Part shown: piece after piece, positions 55,773-63,972 of the stretch | Position numbering within the stretch: position 1 is the stretch's first letter | Layout of the letters: each line of letters starts with the position of its first letter | Source: Salinibacter pepae | GTDB lineage: Bacteria; Bacteroidota; Rhodothermia; Rhodothermales; Salinibacteraceae | DNA: 64,000 nucleotides | Assembly (NCBI RefSeq): GCF_947077775.1 | Contig: NZ_CAMTTE010000001.1 | Location: 682,001 to 746,000 of the forward strand | Direction: 5' to 3' | Made by a program: the position numbers and the translations under genes | The notes under the pieces: generated by a model | What the model saw: the letters and a program-made list of their open reading frames with translations, nothing else | What the model was told of the DNA's origin: nothing | The model's database searches: none

Positions 55773-56756
55773 TCATTGAGCGTACAGGACCCGGAGGCAC
55801 TTGTCGACCGTCTCGTCGGCGCCCGGCATGTACGCGTCCATGAGGTTCGGCGCGTACGGGGCCGGGGTGTCCGGGGCGGTCACCCGCAGGATGGGCGCGT
55901 CGAGGTAGTCGAACGCACGGTCCTGCACCTGATGGGTGATCTCCGAGGCCACGCTGGTGAAGGGGGTGCTCTCGTCGATGACGACCAGCCGATTGGTCTT
56001 CACGACCGACTCCACGATCGTCTCGATGTCGAGCGGCTTGATGGTGCGCGGGTCAATCACTTCCGCCTCGTAGCCCTGCTCTTCGAGGGCCTCCGCGGCG
56101 TCCATCGCGATGTGGTAGCTCTTGCTGTGCGCCACGATCGTCACGTCGTCGCCCTCCCGCGCCACGCGGGCCGAGCCGATCGGGATCGTGTAGTCGCTTT
56201 CCTCGCTCACCTCCCGCTTCATGCCGTACATGAGCTCACTCTCGAGGAAGACCACCGGGTCGTCGTCCCGGATGGCCGTCTTGAGCAGCCCCTTGCCGTC
56301 GTCGGGCACGGAGGGCGACACGACCTTCAGGCCGGGAATGTTTGAGTAGAGCGCCTCCGTGGAGTTGGAGTGGGTGGCCCCGAGCTGCCCGGCCGCCCCG
56401 TTGGGGCCGCGGAAGACAATCGGGATGTCGAACTGGCCGCCCGACATGTAGCGCATGTTGGGCGCGTTGTTGATGACCTGGTCGAAGGCCACGAACGAGA
56501 AGTTAAACGTCATGAACTCGACGATGGGCCGGAGTCCGTTCATCGCCGCCCCGATGCCGAGCCCCGCAAATCCGAGCTCGCTAATCGGCGAGTCGATGAC
56601 CCGGTCGGACCCGAAGTGATCGAGCATGCCCTTGCTTACCTTGTAGGCGCCATCGTACTCGGCCACCTCTTCCCCAATGAGGAAGATGTCGTCGTCGCGC
56701 TCCATTTCCTCGGTCATTGCTTCCCGGAGCGCCGTGCGGAATTCCAGCGTAGCCAT
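55773..56756 (-). CDS. pyruvate dehydrogenase E1 component, beta subunit
   Basis: 327 residues from ATG 56756 (MATLEFRTALREAMTEEM). Begins with EEVAEYDGAYKVSKG, then RVIDSPISELGFAGLGIGAAMNG and MTFNFSFVAFDQVINNAPNMRYMSGGQ and GPNGAAGQLGATHSNS-type cofactor and interface motifs, then the C-terminal transketolase domain (SYHIAMDAAEALEEQGYEAEVIDPRT). With the alpha subunit it forms the alpha2-beta2 E1, using thiamine diphosphate. Its leader strongly resembles that of the E2 gene. Confidence 0.94.
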   Translation of the reverse strand: MATLEFRTALREAMTEEMERDDDIFLIGEEVAEYDGAYKVSKGMLDHFGSDRVIDSPISELGFAGLGIGAAMNGLRPIVEFMTFNFSFVAFDQVINNAPNMRYMSGGQFDIPIVFRGPNGAAGQLGATHSNSTEALYSNIPGLKVVSPSVPDDGKGLLKTAIRDDDPVVFLESELMYGMKREVSEESDYTIPIGSARVAREGDDVTIVAHSKSYHIAMDAAEALEEQGYEAEVIDPRTIKPLDIETIVESVVKTNRLVVIDESTPFTSVASEITHQVQDRAFDYLDAPILRVTAPDTPAPYAPNLMDAYMPGADETVDKCLRVLYAQ

Positions 56757-56778
56757 ATTCAAGTGCGTGTTTCGAAGT

Positions 56779-56793
56779 GCAAATGTCGAATGG
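56779..56793 (-). repeat. leader repeat before the E1-beta gene
   Basis: Minus strand: CATTCGACATTTGCA then CTTCGAAACACGCACTTGAAT before the ATG. It matches the E2 leader (55683-55719) base by base over most of about 40 positions, and the repeat begins 23 bases upstream of the start codon here and 22 there. Confidence 0.6.
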
Positions 56794-56851
56794 GGAGAGC
56801 GGGGAGGGGCGGGCCGTCGGTCCGGCCCCAACACTCAGACGTTCACGGGAC

Positions 56852-58264
56852 CTAGGCGATGAAGGGGTAGTCCTCCTGCGTGTAAATGTCGTCGTAGATG
56901 GCCTCTTCGTCCGGGAAGGACGCCTCGTTTGCCGCGTCGATGGCGTCTTTGACCCGCTCCTTCACCTCCTCGTCGATCGCCTCCATATCGGCCTCGGTGG
57001 CCAGGCCCCGGTCGAGGATGTAGTCCTGGAGGCGGTTGATGGCATCTTGGCTCTGGCGCTGATCGAGCTCGCCCTCCCCCCGGTACTCGGCCGGGTCGGT
57101 GATGGAGTGGCCCTGGTAGCGGTACGTGCGCACCTCCAGGAGCGACGGCTGCCCCTGCCGGGCGTAGTTCTCCACGTGGTCCCTCACCGCCTTGTTGACG
57201 CTGAACACGTCCATGCCACTGGCCAGGGACGCGGGGAAGTCGAAGTTGTAGCCGTGCTTGAAGAGGTCGGGCTTGCTGAAGGCGCGGTCCACGGCCGTGC
57301 CCATCGCGTACTGGTTGTTCTCGCAGACAAAGACGATGGGCAGTTCGTAGATGCCGGCCAGGTTGCACGCCTCGCGGAACGCCCCCTGGTGCATCGCCCC
57401 GTCCCCGAAGAAGCAGAGGCACACGTTGTCCTCCCCCCGATACTTGTGCGCGAAGGCGAGGCCCGCGCCGAGCGGCAGGTGGGCGCCGACGATCGCGTGC
57501 CCCCCCATCATTTTCTTCTCGGCGTCGAAGAAGTGCATCGAGCCGCCCTTCCCCTTGGAGCAGCCCGTCTCTTTGCCAAACAGCTCCGCCATGCCCTCCT
57601 CGGGCGTGATGCCCATCGCCAGCCCCATGCCGTGGTCGCGGTAGGCGGTAATGACCGAGTCGTCTCCCAGCTCAATGGCGTTGACGCTGCCGGTCGAGAC
57701 CGCCTCCTGCCCAATGTAGAGGTGCAGGAAGCCCGAGATTTTCTGGCGCTGATACATCTGGCGACACCGGTTCTCGAAGCGCCGCTGCAGCAGCATGTTG
57801 CGGAGCAGGTCGAGCACCTCATCGTCCGCAATGCCCAGCTCGTCGTGCCCGTACGTGTCGGCGGGATAGGTCTCGTAGGTGACCGTTTCTTCGAGCGGCC
57901 CCTCGGGAATGTCGATGGTCTGCCGGGTGGCCGCCCCGCCCGCGGGCGACTCGGACTCCTCTTCCGAGAGCGGGCTCGGGCGCTTCTCGGTGGTTGCGGC
58001 GCCGGTGGAGGTGCCGTTGGCACTTCCGGTGGCCGGGGCCCCCGTGCCCGCTCCCTCAAGGGCATTCTGGATGTCTTGGGCGTAGGCCGGGCCGATGCCG
58101 GACAGGTCTTCCAGCGACTCTACGTCTCGCAGGTCGGCGAGGCTCGTGACGCCGGCCTGCTTGAGTCGGGACGCGTGCGGGAACCCCTCCGGAAAGTCGG
58201 CTCCCCCGTTGAGGCTTCCATTCGAACCGGAACTGGAGTTTGGGGCCGAGGTGTCATCAGCCAT
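56852..58264 (-). CDS. pyruvate dehydrogenase E1 alpha subunit with N-terminal helix-hairpin-helix-like module
   Basis: 470 residues, about 110 more than usual. The extra N-terminus has a helix-hairpin-helix-like block (about 24-75: SRLKQAGVTSLADLRDVESL and LSGIGPAYAQDIQNALE), then a Gly/Ser/Thr/Ala/Pro-rich linker to about 115. The rest is a standard E1-alpha: SGFLHLYIGQEAVSTG, MHFFDAEKKMMGGHAIVGAHLP, and the thiamine-diphosphate stretch GDGAMHQGAFREACNLAGIYELP with ENN. First gene of the PDH run. The HhH-like module normally binds DNA or protein; its role here is unknown. Confidence 0.93.
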   Translation of the reverse strand: MADDTSAPNSSSGSNGSLNGGADFPEGFPHASRLKQAGVTSLADLRDVESLEDLSGIGPAYAQDIQNALEGAGTGAPATGSANGTSTGAATTEKRPSPLSEEESESPAGGAATRQTIDIPEGPLEETVTYETYPADTYGHDELGIADDEVLDLLRNMLLQRRFENRCRQMYQRQKISGFLHLYIGQEAVSTGSVNAIELGDDSVITAYRDHGMGLAMGITPEEGMAELFGKETGCSKGKGGSMHFFDAEKKMMGGHAIVGAHLPLGAGLAFAHKYRGEDNVCLCFFGDGAMHQGAFREACNLAGIYELPIVFVCENNQYAMGTAVDRAFSKPDLFKHGYNFDFPASLASGMDVFSVNKAVRDHVENYARQGQPSLLEVRTYRYQGHSITDPAEYRGEGELDQRQSQDAINRLQDYILDRGLATEADMEAIDEEVKERVKDAIDAANEASFPDEEAIYDDIYTQEDYPFIA

Positions 58265-58603
58265 GACAAGCGGCGAGGTTGGGTGAGTAGAATCATGCGT
58301 CGGCGAGTGCCGGCCCCGTGAGTCAGGAGCAACACCGGACAGTCGCCGCGTGAAGCTGGACGGATGTACAATGCCAGCTGAAGAAGCAATTTTGTCAAAC
58401 CCTTGTATCTTACTATTCCCCCCTCGGTTTCAACACATCCACGCCCGCTGAAACCCGTTTTCCATTAAAACCTGCCGGCGGACTCGGAAATGCCCCGGTG
58501 CATCATTTATGTAGACTTCCCCTGTCGGCATACGGTCCGTCAACGGCCGCGCCGCGGCCGGTTCCGCACCCTCGTCCGTTCTCACGCTTTTCCCTCTCCT
58601 CCG
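58265..58603. other. intergenic between E1-alpha and the GT2 gene
   Basis: 339 bases, divergent. It holds the AT-rich stretch around 58380-58470 where both transcripts probably start. If the GT2 gene begins at an upstream ATG (58490), the gap is shorter. Confidence 0.4.
58393..58398 (-). promoter_or_regulatory. possible -35 element for the PDH run
   Basis: On the minus strand TTGACA occurs about 130 bases before the E1-alpha start, with AT-rich bases following. A matching -10 box is weak, so this is tentative. Confidence 0.25.
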
Positions 58604-59365
58604 GTGCCCGACCCGCCTCCGTCCTCCTCCGACGCGTCCCCGCCCGACGCCCTGGTCATCATCCCCACCTACAACGAGGCCGATAACATTAGCCCGGTAA
58701 TCGACCAGGTGCTGGAGCAGTCGCCCCCTCTTTCTGTCCTCGTCGTGGACGACAACTCGACCGACGGGACCGCCGACCTCGTGCGGTCAAAGAAGACGGA
58801 TGCGCCCGACCGGGTTCACCTGATCGAGCGAAGCGGCAAGCTGGGCCTGGGCACCGCCTACCTCCGCGGCTTCCGGTACGCCCTGGCGCAGGACTACACC
58901 TACATCTGCGAGATGGACGCCGACCGCTCCCACGACCCCAACGACCTGCCGCGCCTCATCGAGCCCGTGCAGAACGGGGAGGTGGCCCTCGCCATCGGGT
59001 CGCGGTACGTGGAGGGGGTGCGCGTGATCAACTGGCCGCTCTCTCGCCTCGTCCTCTCCTACGGGGCCGGCGTCTACACCCGCGCCATTACCCGCCTGCC
59101 GCTCCTGGACGTCACCGCCGGCTTTAAGTGCTTCCACCGGCGCGTGCTGGAGACCCTGCCGCTCGACCGCGTCAACTCCGACGGCTACGCCTTTCAGGTC
59201 GAGATGCACTACCGCACCTGGCGGGCGGGCTTTCAGTTCACGGAGGTGCCGGTCGTCTTCACGGAGCGGACCGAGGGGGAGTCGAAGATGCGACGCGAAA
59301 TTGTGGTGGAGGCGGCCCTGAAGGTGTGGGAGCTTCGGCTCCAAGACCTCCTCGGGCGGCTGTAG
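58604..59365 (+). CDS. polyprenol-phosphate mannosyltransferase-like GT2 glycosyltransferase
   Basis: 253 residues from a GTG at 58604; an ATG at 58490 would add 38 residues that do not look like the family. The GT2 core has ALVIIPTYNEADNISPVI, VLVVDDNSTDGTADLV, LGLGTAYLRGFRYAL and the metal-binding CEMDADRSHDPNDLP. DVTAGFKCFHRRVL and a tail GESKMRREIVVEA are typical of DPM1-like enzymes. It transfers a sugar to polyprenol phosphate for envelope glycans or glycoproteins. There is no membrane segment at the C-terminus. Confidence 0.87.
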   Translation: MPDPPPSSSDASPPDALVIIPTYNEADNISPVIDQVLEQSPPLSVLVVDDNSTDGTADLVRSKKTDAPDRVHLIERSGKLGLGTAYLRGFRYALAQDYTYICEMDADRSHDPNDLPRLIEPVQNGEVALAIGSRYVEGVRVINWPLSRLVLSYGAGVYTRAITRLPLLDVTAGFKCFHRRVLETLPLDRVNSDGYAFQVEMHYRTWRAGFQFTEVPVVFTERTEGESKMRREIVVEAALKVWELRLQDLLGRL

Positions 59366-59509
59366 TCCGCAGCCGCGGGGCCCACGCTTCTCGCCGTCTT
59401 TTCGGTTTTCTAATGAAGGGAGTCGCCGCCGCGTGTTACCTTGGCGGGTGCCATTGCGTCTGCCGCTCCTGCCTCTTCATTCTTCCTCTCCCAACAACTC
59501 CTCCCAACC

Positions 59510-60745
59510 ATGAGCCCCTCCGGCGAACGCATCACAGTCGACGACGGCACCCTCCACGTCCCCGACACCCCCATCATCCCCTACATCGAGGGCGACGGCG
59601 TGGGGGCCGACATCTGGGCCGCGGCCCGTCCGGTGTTCGATGCCGCCGTGGAGACGGCCTACGACGGCGAGCGCGCCATCGAATGGACCGAAGTGCTGGC
59701 CGGCGAGAAGGCCAAGGAGCACACCGGCGACCTCCTCCCCGAGAACACGGTGGACACCATCCGCGAGCACCGCGTCGCCATCAAGGGCCCCCTCACGACC
59801 CCCGTCGGCGCCGGCTTCCGGTCGCTGAACGTCGCCCTGCGCCAGAAGCTGGACCTCTACGCCAACGTCCGCCCCACCTACTACATCGACGGCGTGCCCT
59901 CGCCGATGAAAAATCCGGAGCAGATGGACATGGTCACGTTTCGGGAAAACACCGAGGACGTGTACGCCGGCATCGAGTGGGAGGCCGGGACCGAGGGCGC
60001 GGAGCAGGTCCGGGCGTTCGTTGAGGAGCAGATGGGCTTCGACGACACCATCCACGACGGCCCGGTGGGCATCGGGATCAAGCCGATCACCGAGTTTGGG
60101 ACCAAGCGGCTCGTCCGCGAGGCCATCGATTACGCCCTGGAGTCCGACGGCCACCAGTTTGTCACCCTCGTCCACAAGGGCAACATCATGAAGTTCACCG
60201 AGGGCGCCTTCCGCGATTGGGGCTACGAGGTCGCCCGCGAGGAGTACGGCGACGCGGTGATCACCGAGGACACCCTCTGGGAGGAGCGCGACGGCGACCC
60301 GCCCGCGGACGCAGTGGTCGTCAACGACCGGATCGCCGACAACATGCTGCAGCAGGTGCAGACACGGACCGACCAGTACGACGTGCTGGCGATGCCGAAC
60401 CTGAACGGCGACTACCTATCGGACGCCTGCGGGGCTCAGATTGGCGGCCTCGGCGTGGCGCCGGGCGCCAACTTCGGCGACGCCGCCTGCCTGGCCGAGC
60501 CCGTTCACGGCTCCGCCAACAAGTACGCCGGCCAGGACAAGGTCAACCCGTCGGCGCTCATTCTGTCGGGCCGCCTCATGTTCGAGTACATGGGCTGGGA
60601 CGAGGCCTCCGCGGTGATCCTCGAGAGCCTGGCGGAGACGATCCAGCAGAAGCGCGTGACGTACGACTTCGAGCGCAACCTGGAGGGCGCCGAGCTGCTC
60701 AAGTGCAGCGAGTTCGGGCGGGCCGTGGTGGAAAACATGGGATAA
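59510..60745 (+). CDS. icd: isocitrate dehydrogenase, NADP type
   Basis: 411 residues from ATG 59510. It has the substrate-phosphate Ser in [19 protein letters not shown], the [17 protein letters not shown] stretch, [20 protein letters not shown] and the dinucleotide region [26 protein letters not shown]. Length and motifs match the bacterial homodimeric IDH. It makes 2-oxoglutarate in the TCA cycle. A strong terminator follows. Confidence 0.96.
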   Translation: MSPSGERITVDDGTLHVPDTPIIPYIEGDGVGADIWAAARPVFDAAVETAYDGERAIEWTEVLAGEKAKEHTGDLLPENTVDTIREHRVAIKGPLTTPVGAGFRSLNVALRQKLDLYANVRPTYYIDGVPSPMKNPEQMDMVTFRENTEDVYAGIEWEAGTEGAEQVRAFVEEQMGFDDTIHDGPVGIGIKPITEFGTKRLVREAIDYALESDGHQFVTLVHKGNIMKFTEGAFRDWGYEVAREEYGDAVITEDTLWEERDGDPPADAVVVNDRIADNMLQQVQTRTDQYDVLAMPNLNGDYLSDACGAQIGGLGVAPGANFGDAACLAEPVHGSANKYAGQDKVNPSALILSGRLMFEYMGWDEASAVILESLAETIQQKRVTYDFERNLEGAELLKCSEFGRAVVENMG

Positions 60746-60783
60746 TGGTCCCGGACGACCGGCTTCCCCCCTCAGTGAAAGAG

Positions 60784-60815
60784 CGGCATCGTGGCGGCCC
60801 CACGATGCCGTTTTT
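60784..60815 (+). terminator. rho-independent terminator after icd
   Basis: CGGCATCGTGG and CCACGATGCCG form an 11-pair stem with a short loop, followed by TTTTTCTGTTT. It lies 39 bases after the icd stop codon. Confidence 0.92.
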
Positions 60816-60854
60816 CTGTTTCCCCCCTGCTCTTTTGATACACTGCATTCGCTC

Positions 60855-61502
60855 ATGGCCTTCTCGCTCTCCCGCCTCGTGCCCCGCCTTGCCGAGCGCC
60901 TGGGCGGCCCGCTGCCGGGCCACGAGGCGCACCTCCGCATGGCCCCCCGAAATCCGAGCCGGCGGGCCGACCTCTCGGTGGAGGCGCGGGACTGTCGGGA
61001 CGCCGGGGTGCTCCTGCTCCTGCACCCGGACGACGCGGATCCGTCTGTGGTGTTGACCGTCCGGCGCGACCACCTTCCCGACCATGCCGGCCAGGTTTCG
61101 TTTCCGGGAGGGCGACGGGAACGCGGCGAGTCGCTCTCGGCCACGGCCCTGCGGGAGGCGGAGGAAGAGATCAACCTGCCCCCGGCGTCCGTGGGCGTGC
61201 TCGGCGCCCTGACGCCGCTCTTCATCCCACCCTCCAATTTTTGCGTGCACCCCTTCGTGGGCCACACGCCGTCCCCCGCGTCCCTCCACCCCACCGACGC
61301 GGAGGTCGGACGGATTCTGCAGGTTCCCCTCGCGCGTCTCTTGGATCCGGACGCCCGCACGACCGAGACGCGCCCCCTCAACGGAAGGGACGTGGACGTG
61401 CCGTACTACGACGTGGCCGGTCATACCGTGTGGGGGGCCACCGCCATGATGCTGGCCGAGTTCCTGGCCGTGGTGCGGGACGCGACGGCGTCGGCCGAAT
61501 AG
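60855..61502 (+). CDS. CoA pyrophosphatase (Nudix hydrolase)
   Basis: 215 residues. The Nudix box is GGRRERGESLSATALREAEEEI: Gly-x5-Glu-x7-Arg-Glu-x-x-Glu-Glu. It is preceded by the CoA-type VRRDHLPDHAGQVSFPGG (UPF0035 signature LRxHxGQVSFPGG). The last Gly of the box is Asn. It probably splits CoA or its derivatives. It starts 109 bases after icd, beyond the terminator. Confidence 0.9.
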   Translation: MAFSLSRLVPRLAERLGGPLPGHEAHLRMAPRNPSRRADLSVEARDCRDAGVLLLLHPDDADPSVVLTVRRDHLPDHAGQVSFPGGRRERGESLSATALREAEEEINLPPASVGVLGALTPLFIPPSNFCVHPFVGHTPSPASLHPTDAEVGRILQVPLARLLDPDARTTETRPLNGRDVDVPYYDVAGHTVWGATAMMLAEFLAVVRDATASAE

Positions 61503-61512
61503 CCGGCCGCCC

Positions 61513-62751
61513 CTATTCGGGGCCGTCGGGATCCGATGCCGCTTCCGCCCCCACGAGGGAGCGCCAGCCCACCCGCCCCCACCGCTCCGGCGCGTAGCGC
61601 TGGATCCACCGCCGGTCGACCCAGTGCTTGAGCCGGAGGGACCACGTGCGGGCCGTCCACAGGGGGCCCGCCGTCCAGATGGCGCGGCGCGCTCCGGTGG
61701 AGAGCAGCAGCGGCGCGACCGGGTACGGGCGAAAGACGGCCAGGTCCGACGCGACCGGGGCCGAGCCGTCCCCCGCGAGTCGACGTAGGGTGGTGTCGAG
61801 GTTTGCCCGGAGGTCCGGCCCCTGCTTCACGGCGTGCACGCCCACCTTGTCCAGGTTCAACCCCGGAATGGTCCCGCAATCGCCGGCGGCAAAGATGCGG
61901 GGATGGGTGGGGGTGCGCAGGCGCCGGGTTACATGCAAAAAGCCCCGCTCGTCCGTCGACAGCCCGCTTTCACGGAGCAGCGGCGGAGCGACGGCCCCGG
62001 TGCTCCAGAGCACCGCGTCGGGGTGGATCGTGTCGTGTTCGCCCGTGTCCGCTCGCATGTCTACCTGAGCGCGACCTTCGTCGGGTCCGTGCACCTCGTC
62101 GACGGTCGTCGCCGTCCGGAGGGTCGCGCCCCGTTCCCGGAGCAGCCGGGCCGCGTAGGCGCGCATGCCCTCCGGAAACCCCGGCAGGATCTTCCCCGAC
62201 TGCTCCACAATCGTCAGCGAGAGGTCCGCCGCCCGTCCGGCCCCGGCGAACCGTCCCGTGATGTTGAGGGCCACCTCCACCCCGGCTGCCCCGCCCCCTA
62301 CGATCGTCAGGCCGAGCGTCTCCGTCGGGGCGTCGAGCACCTGGTTCAGCTGAGGACGGAGGGCACGGACGCGGTAGATCGGCTTGGTGCCCACCGCGGC
62401 GTCGGGCAGGGCCGGATTCACCCCCCCGACGTCGATCGCCAACACGTCGTAGGGGATGGTGTCCCCCTCAGCCGTCGTGACCGTGCGGGCCTCCGGATCG
62501 AGGGCCGTGGCGCGGGCCGCCACGTGCGTGGCCCCCGCCTCCCGGGCCATCTTCTTCAGGTCCACGCGGATGTCGTCGACCGCATACACCCCGCCCAGGT
62601 GCTCCGGCACCATGCCCGAGTAGTAGAGCCAGCGTTGGGGATCAACGAGGGTTACCTCGACCCCCGCGTCGGTCCATTCCCGGGCATGGGCGAGGCTGGG
62701 CAGCATGGCGTGTCCCCCTCCGACGAGGACGAGATGCAACGGCTCAGACAT
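61513..62751 (-). CDS. FAD-dependent NAD(P)H oxidoreductase, SelD-associated type
   Basis: 412 residues from ATG 62751. Two Rossmann motifs: LVLVGGGHAMLPSLAHAREW for FAD and LTIVGGGAAGVEVALNI for NAD(P)H, and a C-terminal FAD-closing IFAAGDCGTIPG. The YYSGMVPEHLGGVY stretch is typical of the subfamily often fused to selenide-water dikinase (SelD). No SelD is here. It has only one Cys (in AGDCG), so it is not a sulfide:quinone reductase. It follows the DUF2892 gene on the same strand and is probably under the TetR regulator. Confidence 0.87.
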   Translation of the reverse strand: MSEPLHLVLVGGGHAMLPSLAHAREWTDAGVEVTLVDPQRWLYYSGMVPEHLGGVYAVDDIRVDLKKMAREAGATHVAARATALDPEARTVTTAEGDTIPYDVLAIDVGGVNPALPDAAVGTKPIYRVRALRPQLNQVLDAPTETLGLTIVGGGAAGVEVALNITGRFAGAGRAADLSLTIVEQSGKILPGFPEGMRAYAARLLRERGATLRTATTVDEVHGPDEGRAQVDMRADTGEHDTIHPDAVLWSTGAVAPPLLRESGLSTDERGFLHVTRRLRTPTHPRIFAAGDCGTIPGLNLDKVGVHAVKQGPDLRANLDTTLRRLAGDGSAPVASDLAVFRPYPVAPLLLSTGARRAIWTAGPLWTARTWSLRLKHWVDRRWIQRYAPERWGRVGWRSLVGAEAASDPDGPE

Positions 62752-62830
62752 CGGACTGCGATCCGTCAAGAACGAAAGGCGGCAAATGCGCACACGAGAT
62801 TGGGAGCAGTTGTGGCGTACAAAACCTCCA

Positions 62831-63040
62831 TCAGCTGCGCTGCCCGTGTCGCGTCGAGAGCCCCACGGGGAGGTACACAGGGCACGTTCCGACGAAACTC
62901 GTTAGGAGAAACGCCACGGCCCCGACGCCCAGGACGAGCGCCGTGGTGCCGCTGAGGGTGCCCGTGGCGTACAGCACGCCAACCACGAGGGCGGCGACGG
63001 TGCGAAGGATTCGGTCGAGAGAGCCCATGTTCTGGGTCAT
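62831..63040 (-). CDS. DUF2892 (YgaP-like) membrane protein
   Basis: 69 residues from ATG 63040 (MTQNMGSLDRILRTVAALVVGVLYATGTLSG). Two hydrophobic segments and an ending TSFVGTCPVYLPVGLSTRHGQRS with the Cys-Pro turn (TCPxYxPxGxST) of the DUF2892 family. This family is also the C-terminal part of rhodanese YgaP. It probably precedes the FAD oxidoreductase in one transcript (79 bases apart). A TetR operator lies 65 bases upstream of its start. Confidence 0.88.
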   Translation of the reverse strand: MTQNMGSLDRILRTVAALVVGVLYATGTLSGTTALVLGVGAVAFLLTSFVGTCPVYLPVGLSTRHGQRS

Positions 63041-63104
63041 GACGGGGGGGGGGATGGGTTCGGAATAGACGCAGCGAGCGCCGTACCGCACTGGCGGCGG
63101 CGTT

Positions 63105-63124
63105 GTGAGTGATTGATCACTCAC
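63105..63124. promoter_or_regulatory. TetR operator 1 (upstream of the DUF2892 unit)
   Basis: GTGAGTGA-TTGA-TCACTCAC, an exact 8-base inverted repeat with a four-base spacer, 65 bases from the DUF2892 start. Part of a set of three. Confidence 0.75.
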
Positions 63125-63255
63125 GACGGACACCGGTACCAATGTGAGAGGTTCCGGTAGGGATGCGCGATTCGCCCGACACGACGGAATCGCCCCCCTT
63201 ATTTGAACTCCTCACGAACCGCTGAACCTGCACGAGTAGGCAGCATAGAGTGGTT

Positions 63256-63275
63256 GTGAGTGATCACTCACTCAT
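63256..63275. promoter_or_regulatory. TetR operator 2 (upstream of tetR)
   Basis: GTGAGTGA-TCAC-TCACTCAT: the same arms and the same four-base spacer as operator 1, one mismatch. The first 16 bases also form an exact palindrome. It ends 43 bases before the tetR ATG, so it should allow self-repression. Confidence 0.75.
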
Positions 63276-63318
63276 TCCTCCCTCTATTTGGGGCTTTCTC
63301 TCCCACTCGCCTACGCCC

Positions 63319-63888
63319 ATGACCAAGCGAGATGACATTTGCGAGGCCGCCCTCACCCTCTTTGCCGAGAACGGCATTGAGGCCACGACGACCCGTGAGA
63401 TTGCGGAGCAGGCCGGGGCCGCCGAGGGAACGCTCTACCGCCACTTCGACGGCAAGGCCGACCTCGCCCAGTGGCTCTACCGGCGCTGCCTGAATCAACT
63501 CCGCGACACCCTTACGGACGCCGACGAGGCGACATCGACCCCGACCGATCGGCTGGAGGCCCTCGTGCGCGGTATGTTTGACTTTTACGCCTCGAGGCCC
63601 GCCTCGTGCACCTACCTGCTCTCGGCCCGGGAATCGGGCGCCGTGGGCACGAGTGAGAGCGACGCGCCGCCCTCTCCAGTCCACCTGTTTGCGAGCGTGC
63701 TCGACGAAGGCACGCGGCAGGGCGTCTTTCGGGAAACCTCATCCTCCCTCGTCGCCGGATGGATTCTCGCGATGGTTCAGCGTACCGTTCTCTTTTTGAA
63801 GACCGAGGCCCTTTCGTTGAGCACGCAGGCCGCAATCGACCAGACGGTCAACGCGGCCCGCCGGCTGGCGATGCCCTCTCCGGGCTGA
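63319..63888 (+). CDS. TetR-family transcriptional regulator
   Basis: 189 residues from ATG 63319 (MTKRDDICEAALTLFAENG). The helix-turn-helix is clear: TTTREIAEQAGAAEGTLYRHFDGKADL. The rest is the helical ligand-binding domain of the AcrR/FadR type. It is divergent from the DUF2892/FAD-oxidoreductase unit. Three copies of the same palindrome flank it, including one just after it, presumably in front of a further target gene beyond the window. The inducer is unknown. Confidence 0.92.
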   Translation: MTKRDDICEAALTLFAENGIEATTTREIAEQAGAAEGTLYRHFDGKADLAQWLYRRCLNQLRDTLTDADEATSTPTDRLEALVRGMFDFYASRPASCTYLLSARESGAVGTSESDAPPSPVHLFASVLDEGTRQGVFRETSSSLVAGWILAMVQRTVLFLKTEALSLSTQAAIDQTVNAARRLAMPSPG

Positions 63889-63952
63889 GGCGCGGGGGCG
63901 CCACGACCGTTTCTCCACTACGAACCCGACCCCTCACATGTATTTTCCAGTT

Positions 63953-63972
63953 GTGAGCGAACGATCACTCAC
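63953..63972. promoter_or_regulatory. TetR operator 3 (downstream of tetR)
   Basis: GTGAGCGA-ACGA-TCACTCAC: the same arms and spacing as operators 1 and 2 with one mismatch. It lies 65 bases after tetR and near the right end of the window, so it probably controls the next gene, not shown here. Confidence 0.65.

Noticed and set aside
61513-62751. Sulfide:quinone reductase
   Set aside because: The protein has a single Cys, in the FAD-binding AGDCG motif, and lacks the catalytic Cys pair.
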